Made by a program: the position numbers and the translations under genes. The notes beneath the pieces are model-generated. The model ran no database searches, was not told the DNA's origin, and saw nothing but the letters and a program-made list of their open reading frames with translations. Below, piece by piece: positions 58,317-64,000 of a stretch of 64,000 nucleotides of DNA (position 1 is its first letter; the number at the start of each line of letters is the position of its first letter). Origin of the DNA: Pelargonium cotyledonis (lineage: Eukaryota; Streptophyta; Magnoliopsida; Geraniales; Geraniaceae). Location of the stretch: positions 1-64,000 of the forward strand of contig JAYMTA010000028.1 of NCBI GenBank assembly GCA_036897625.1, in the 5' to 3' direction.

Positions 58317-61300
58317 TAGACTAAAGGTTTCTTTTTTTTATATTCTAGTAAGTTTGCCTTCGCTTGAAGAGAATTTTATTAGTACTTATAGTATAAGATC
58401 TAAAGCACCTACTAAACCTCCTTAGCATAGGTACAATTATAGTACATGTATATTTACGGAAATATGTACAACAACTGTCCCCTGAGAAATACGTTTAATT
58501 TCCGGAGCTAAAACGAACTCTTGGTAACTGGCTATTCAGGAATTGAATCCAAGAGCAATGGACTTAATTATGGAACAATCTTTTTGCATACAGCTATTCG
58601 AATGAACTTAGGGGTGAATTATAATTCAAGGCATCCCTGTTTTAATGAGCCCTAAATACTATATAGGTAGTTTATATATACGACTAAGATATATAGAATA
58701 ACAGTAAACCAAGTAAAAAGTAATTTTAGCAAGCCCATAGAACAGAAAAAACCGTAAAACAAGCAGAATAGGGGTGAGTTTTTTTCTACAAGAACTCCTA
58801 TCGAAGTAACAATTTATTATAGAGAAAGTAGGTTCGGGTTCTAGAAAACTGCGAATAGATAGATCATATAAAACTTGCTTAAAAAACTAATCTGCTAACC
58901 TTCAATTTGCATAGCTGAGAAGGGTTGTCACGGAGCGGAAGCACGTATAGTTAGATAGTGTAAATGGGGTGTTTTAATTTACTTTCAAGGAAGGGCACCC
59001 CTTAACAGAAAACCCTTATGAACTAAAGAGTTTGATTCTATTTTCTAAGGCACTCTCCTATATAGATTCTTCTTCGATTACTACTTTACTTACCGCTTCT
59101 ACAACTGTATAAAGCTGAAACTGTTCGGGATATCTTCGATCTGTCAAATGTTTGTGATCTATAAATGCGAACCGAATTTTAAAACCCGGGGAAATCCTTC
59201 TTTATAACAATATACTTTCTCTGTCTAATTGACCTTCGACATAACTTTATCTGGTTTTACCTTATTACTTTTCTATATCTAGACTCTATATTATACATTT
59301 TAAGTAAAAGGTTTCGACAAACGAATACATATTAAAAAAAAAGCTATTACTGTCCAACCTTCCTTTTATCATTAGTTTAGGATATCCCGTTTGCTACTTC
59401 AGAGATTCCCCCATTAACAAAAAGGCCCCTCTTCAGGGTTGGTAAAACAATGACCAAATGGAAGTAACTCCTAAATTATAAAAAGGACTCATATATTCTA
59501 ATTAGATTTTTTTTGTATCTTAAAGAAGGTTAATACCGGTTTTGAAAATATCAGACTCCTCCGCCCACGGCAGATTCCTTGAAACATCGACTAGCCCCCT
59601 TTATTTCTCAAAAGCTGTTACTTGTTGTTTATCGGAAAATACCCTTGCTGAACAGGGACTCCCCTATATATAAGTTGTTATAGCTATACTTCTTTACGGC
59701 TTTGCTTTCCCTAAAAAGCGCACCCTAATACTAGACACCCAATTTCGGATTACCCGTAGGAACTTAAAGCATTAGTACTTTTTGACGCCAAGATTCCTAC
59801 TGCCATTGAAGAGCCCGGTGCACCCTTTTATAAGATAAAGTTAGATAAGTTAACATTACAAGCGGGCAAAGATATACCTCGATAAAGAAAAAATCCTGTT
59901 AAAAAGACCGAGGATTCCTTAAAAAGGTCTAGCTTTTTCATTTTTGTGTAAACTTCATTTATTAAAATCGCTTATAAGGAATAACTTTCTTTATGGATTG
60001 ATTATCTAAGCTGTTTTGTGGGGTACTCGGGTGGCTCTTATTAACTTATAACTCTAAAAAGTCTTCCAATTCCTTAAATCAGGGTACACTTTAAGTTTTG
60101 CACGTAGGTTCAAGTCCTCTTTTATCTCTAAAGCAGTTTTTACCAAAATGATATATAACACTATATAGGCGGGTACTGAAAAATGTAGGGGGAGGCCCTG
60201 CATTATAGACCTTGTTTTCTTTTTGCTACGGTTTAGTGCTTTTAGTGATATCTTATCCGCCCCTAATGACTATACCTTACGAGCAGTGTGTCCCTGAAAA
60301 GTACTTATTCCTTAAAGTACCGTTTATATTATATGTAATCTCCAAAGTAACAGAGGAATTCAAAACTTTTTTGACTAATATATTTACACAAGCACTGCCC
60401 TAAACTATAAGGCAGCTCAAATAAGAGAGTAGAAAGGTTAGACTTAGGTTCCTGGGAGTTTATTAGTCATTAAGTCTTAAAAAAGGGCTCCACCCCTACG
60501 GTTTTTCAAAAGGAGTAATGCCTTTTTCCTGATTATGGTATGTATCTGCATGTCCTATTCGAGTCGAGGTTCTAGATTGCTATCAAGCACTTCCCCTTCC
60601 TCCGAAAAACCCTCCTGAAACAAGTTCTGGGCAATTTTTACTAAGGGAAAACGGGATTCCTTAAGCGATTTAAGGGATATCAAACCTTATTGTAAAGAAA
60701 TACAACAAATAGGCCATACTTTACTTAATTGCTTTACGGGCGTCTCCTCTTTTTGGTTAGAAAACGGAATACAATACTTAAGAGAAAAGACCCACTATAA
60801 CTAGACTAGGGCTCGCCCGTTAATGTAGTTAATGTAAAAGCGATTTACCAAAGAAAAACCCCTTTACTAAGGAAGGGGATTTACACCAAACCCACTTTAT
60901 ATTTACCTTGTTTTTTTTTTTTCTTAGAGAAAGCCCTTAAATAACAAGATAAGAATTTCAAAGACAGAGGACTCCTTTTTAGGAACCTTATTATATAAGA
61001 TAAGAGAATCTGTGCCTGCACCCGGGAGATGCAAGGGCTTGTAAAAGATAAAGGGGTACCCCTCTATCTATAGGCAAAGCAAAACTTTTCAGTCATTATA
61101 ATTAGTTTACAACCGGGTTTTCTTTTACACCAGAAAAGAAAAAGCCAGTATCCCGGGTTATAATCCTGTATTTATTAAGCACTATAATTTAGATATAAGA
61201 CTATGAAAAAAGCCGCATAACAGGGAAAAACATATCGTGTAAAACAAGATTCAATCTATAACTAATGAGGTATTCATCACCCTGCAGTTATACGCTTTCT

Positions 61301-62293
61301 AATAAATTAGGATTCTTTACATTATTTGAGTTCCTCGTGGAAAGTTAGAATATTCTTTGGCCATTATAATATCTACAAAGACCCGCATTTTACGCCAGTA
61401 TATCAATATAAAACAACCTAGTTATAGGACCCCGGAATTCTAGTATAAAAAAATCCCGAGATTAAGAAATTTTACCAGATTAAGTGTGCTGAAATTCTAA
61501 AGGGAGTTGTCATTGTATTACTTATAGTAAAAAAGGATCCTGACAAAAGCATGCTAATATTAAGAGTCCCTGGTACACCTCAACTTAGTTAACTGACTGT
61601 TTTAGCTGCGTAGTCATTTTATCCTTAATTAGGGCCCTTTTTCTCTGGGCTAGTCCTTTTTATTTATAGGGTTTTCCTACTTTCTTTTTAGGAGCTCTTT
61701 TTTATAGAATATAGTGCAAATTCTTTAACCATAAAATACGCTTACAGCTAAACTACACTGCAAAAAGCAGTCGCTTTGTATCATAAATCTCAAAAAGTAC
61801 CTCTTTTAGTTATATATACTTCCTTTTGATTGACCCACAGCATTTGAATAATTAAATACTAGAAGGACTCTTTATTAACAGCAGAATTCCTTGCGAAATC
61901 TCAGTTAACAGCAAGGATCTAACTGCCGTGAAAGCTTGTCCATATAAATCAAAAACGGGCTGTCCTTTTGAAATAGGAACCTTATAACCCGGGGAGAAGA
62001 AATTGCTTTTTTTGTAGTGATAGAGCGGATAGGCACTTTTAAATGAAACCAAACCCCTTATAAGTAAGACAAAACTCTGGTTGAGGTGATATAATAAATA
62101 GAAATTAACTCAAAAAGACTTTTGCTCAGGACCCCCTTCTTATACGAAACAGATCGAAATTTGACTAATTCACAGAGAACTCAATTTTGAAGATACAAGT
62201 GCTTATGAAACTTAGAATAACGAGAATCCTACCTACTAGGCACCCCTCCCGTTTAGTCTACTCTTAATAACCTACTCACTCATATAAGCCAAG
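58317..62293. other. gene-free spacer
   Basis: GGATTCCTT occurs at 59912-59920 and 60654-60662. A T-arm-like GTAGG-TTCAAGT-CCTCT (about 60103-60119) keeps three or four pairs but lacks the other arms. A 12-base palindrome AGGGGTACCCCT lies at 61052-61063. Two frames of 63-66 codons are treated as chance. Confidence 0.4.
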
Positions 62294-62324
62294 CGTTGTA
62301 AGGGGAGCTTGCTGCTTTACAACG
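62294..62324. other. 8-bp stem-loop
   Basis: CGTTGTAA (62294-62301) and its exact reverse complement TTACAACG (62317-62324) enclose a 15-base loop. No T-run follows directly and no gene precedes it, so a terminator role is not supported. It may be a transcript-stability hairpin or chance. Confidence 0.4.
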
Positions 62325-63688
62325 AGAAATAAGTAGTAACCCGATCTTTCAACAAATAAAAACCTATCCCTTTTTCTAATTTGCTACTACAAACAAGTTT
62401 TTTTTTGTAAAAGTGAGGAACTTTAATCTAAACTTCTTTCGCCAAAGCGTGTAAGCTCCTTTTTCTTATTTACCTCCGAGGATTTTACTATAAACCCAGT
62501 AACACTTTAGTCCAAAAACCAAAAACTTTTAAAAGTACCCCTTATAAAACACAAAAATTAGAAAAGAGACCCTAGGTTTTTAGATTAGGGTTTAATAAAA
62601 CAAGGCAGGATAGAGTACCTTATCGAAAGGAACTCTTTTTACCGCAATATTGTAAAGAAAAGTCTTACTTTTCAAGGAAACACAGGCTTTATCCAGCCTA
62701 TTCCATTCTAGTTAAAAAGCATCCCTTTCGAGGACAAACACTAGGAACCGGTCGTAAGCGCTTTATCGTACGGGGCATTTAATATAGATACCGGATACCT
62801 TTTATAATAAAAAAGGATAAAACACCAAGACAAATAAGACCTCACAAAACCTGAAATGCAAAAAGAAAAATGACTACTCTAAAAAATGAGAAGGATACCA
62901 GGATACCCCTTTTAGTTAAGTAAATAAGGAGTCCTATTCAAGAAATCCTTTTACTCAGAAGCTCAGAAGAACTCCTCTTTATTATGTGTATGCTCGTGAA
63001 AAGATTCTTTAGATTAGGGTTCCCGCTTACTGGGTGTTTATTTCTAAGTAGATTTGCTAATTAAGCTATTATGAGCTCCCCTTTAGGCTTTTTTTTTTTT
63101 TCTTATTGCTTAGATACACATACATTTTGAGAATAAGAACTTATTGAAATCAAACTTAGCTCATTTAGGTCGGGTTTTCTTTACGTAGAAACAGAAAAAT
63201 CTCTAATGAAATCCTAAATTAAGGACTCTTTCTAAGGGCTTTTTATATCATTCCGAAACAGAATTTAGGTATTCATTTTCTACTTTGTCTTTATACTTTT
63301 AAAGACTCGAAACTCCTCTTTTTTGAATAAAAAACTCCCACTCTATCTACGGAAATTTCCTACTTTAAAACCTGGATTCAGTAATATAAAAACTGCCTTC
63401 ACTTCTATAGAAAGCTCTTATGACTTTACTTTATTTGTTAGATTTTAGAACTCCCTACATGAGTCTATCTCTGTTTAGTAAAAACTTGATCTTGTAAAAC
63501 CTATTTAAAGTTTTCTATCTCAGCGGAATGTCCAAAGACTGAATGCCCCGCTTAGGACTAAGCTTTCCCAAATAACTTGTACAATAAGTCTTGTAAACTA
63601 ACAAAAGGGAATCTTACCCTGCTTACTTATCCCCTAAATCTGCTTAGCTATAAATGCTTAATTGACATCTTAATTAGAGGGCGCTAAT
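62325..63688. other. gene-free spacer
   Basis: AT-rich with T and A homopolymers. No gene or RNA was recognised. Confidence 0.4.
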
Positions 63689-63760
63689 TACTTACTCTTG
63701 GACTTGAACCAAGGGCTGCCATTGCAAAAAGCGAGATGCTGACCGCTGAGTTAAGTAGAT
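63689..63760 (-). pseudogene. trnM-related tRNA-like element
   Basis: The minus strand starts ATCTACTTAACTCAGCGGTC, close to the intact trnM at 31267-31339. The acceptor ATCTACT/AGTAAGT pairs 6 of 7 and the T-stem CTTGG/CCAAG is perfect with loop TTCAAGT. The D-stem keeps only its outer and inner pairs (ACTC/GCAT). The anticodon region TCGCTTTTTGCAATGG lacks CAT; it holds TTGCAA, which recalls tRNA-Ala(UGC), but no five-pair stem closes around it. It is probably a diverged trnM copy, or a mosaic with another tRNA. It overlaps a 66-codon minus frame that I treat as a shadow. Confidence 0.55.
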
Positions 63761-64000
63761 CGAACTATAAAAATGTAGTATTAAGTACGGGAATCCTAAA
63801 CAATGTAGCCTACCCAGTAAAAACGAACCCCTTTTTTGATTCGTAGCTAACTTTTTTATATTAGGAGAGGCTGCTGGCTCATACAATCTCAAGGAGACTT
63901 CTTTTTTTATTATCTAATAATATATATAGTTTTAGTTTATAATTTAATCTTAAAATATTTTAGTAGGACCCCCCTCGATGGTAGTGGCGTAGCGTAGGAG
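63761..64000. other. spacer to the window edge
   Basis: Short AT-rich stretch ending in a G-rich run (GATGGTAGTGGCGTAGCG). It could be the start of something outside the window, but nothing is recognisable inside. Confidence 0.3.

Noticed and set aside
1-64000. rRNA genes, group II intron domain V, insertion sequences, CRISPR arrays, retroelements
   Set aside because: I looked for conserved rRNA text (such as the GGATTAGATACCC and GTACACACCGCC sites), domain V text, transposase frames and regularly spaced repeats, and saw none.
1-64000. Artificial or machine-made sequence
   Set aside because: The many half-formed tRNAs in codeless DNA raised this thought. A fully paired trnM with compensated stem bases and a 21-base exact repeat fit natural organellar DNA, so I did not adopt it, but I cannot exclude it from sequence alone.

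Overview
The window is 64 kb of AT-rich DNA (about 30-38% G+C in the lines I sampled) with almost no protein coding. The two longest stop-free stretches are about 138 codons (near 7666-8085) and 116 codons (56626-56976). That is close to what chance gives in six frames of DNA at this composition, so neither needs to be a gene. What I can recognise is organellar and from the green lineage. There is a piece of plastid rpoC1 at the left edge, one intact plastid-type trnM(CAU), and damaged relatives of trnE, trnP, trnF, trnK, trnN and probably trnQ, trnY and trnI. The trnE and trnP pieces resemble plant mitochondrial genes more than plastid ones, while rpoC1 and trnM are plastid types. I infer either a bloated green plastid genome, or a plant-like mitochondrial genome carrying plastid DNA. 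The sequence alone does not settle which.

Layout. 1-133: rpoC1 remnant. 134-6590: no gene, with one compositional island (3230-3640). 6.6-9.2 kb: three tRNA-like elements and one dispersed repeat. 9.2-14.9 kb: nothing recognisable. 15-21.6 kb: decayed tRNA pieces and a 14-bp AT-rich hairpin. 25.7-28.2 kb: a second repeat copy, then tRNA-like elements ending in a trnP-like/trnE-like pair. 31.3 kb: the intact trnM. 35-36.4 kb: trnK-like and trnN-like elements. 40.1-40.7 kb: a large island. 42-47.7 kb: further tRNA-like elements on both strands. 52.2 kb: a second copy of the trnN-like core. 54.6-58.3 kb: two islands, an open frame of 104 codons, and trnI-like and other tRNA-like elements. 62.3 kb: a hairpin. 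63.7 kb: a decayed trnM relative.

The main theme is a tRNA graveyard. More than a dozen loci keep tRNA landmarks: a D-arm half like GGTAGAGC, a TTCAA-type T-loop, and often exactly 27 bases between position 26 and the T-loop. Most have lost pairing in one or more stems. Several keep a 6-of-7 acceptor stem although its sequence differs from the usual gene. That could be residual selection, or chance helped by my freedom in placing the ends. The rest is unique AT-rich spacer peppered with the motif GGATTCCTT/AAGGAATCC. Islands of a different base composition lack that motif.

No rRNA gene, CRISPR array, insertion sequence, intron with a recognisable domain V, or operon was found. All homology statements rest on remembered family sequences, not on a search.
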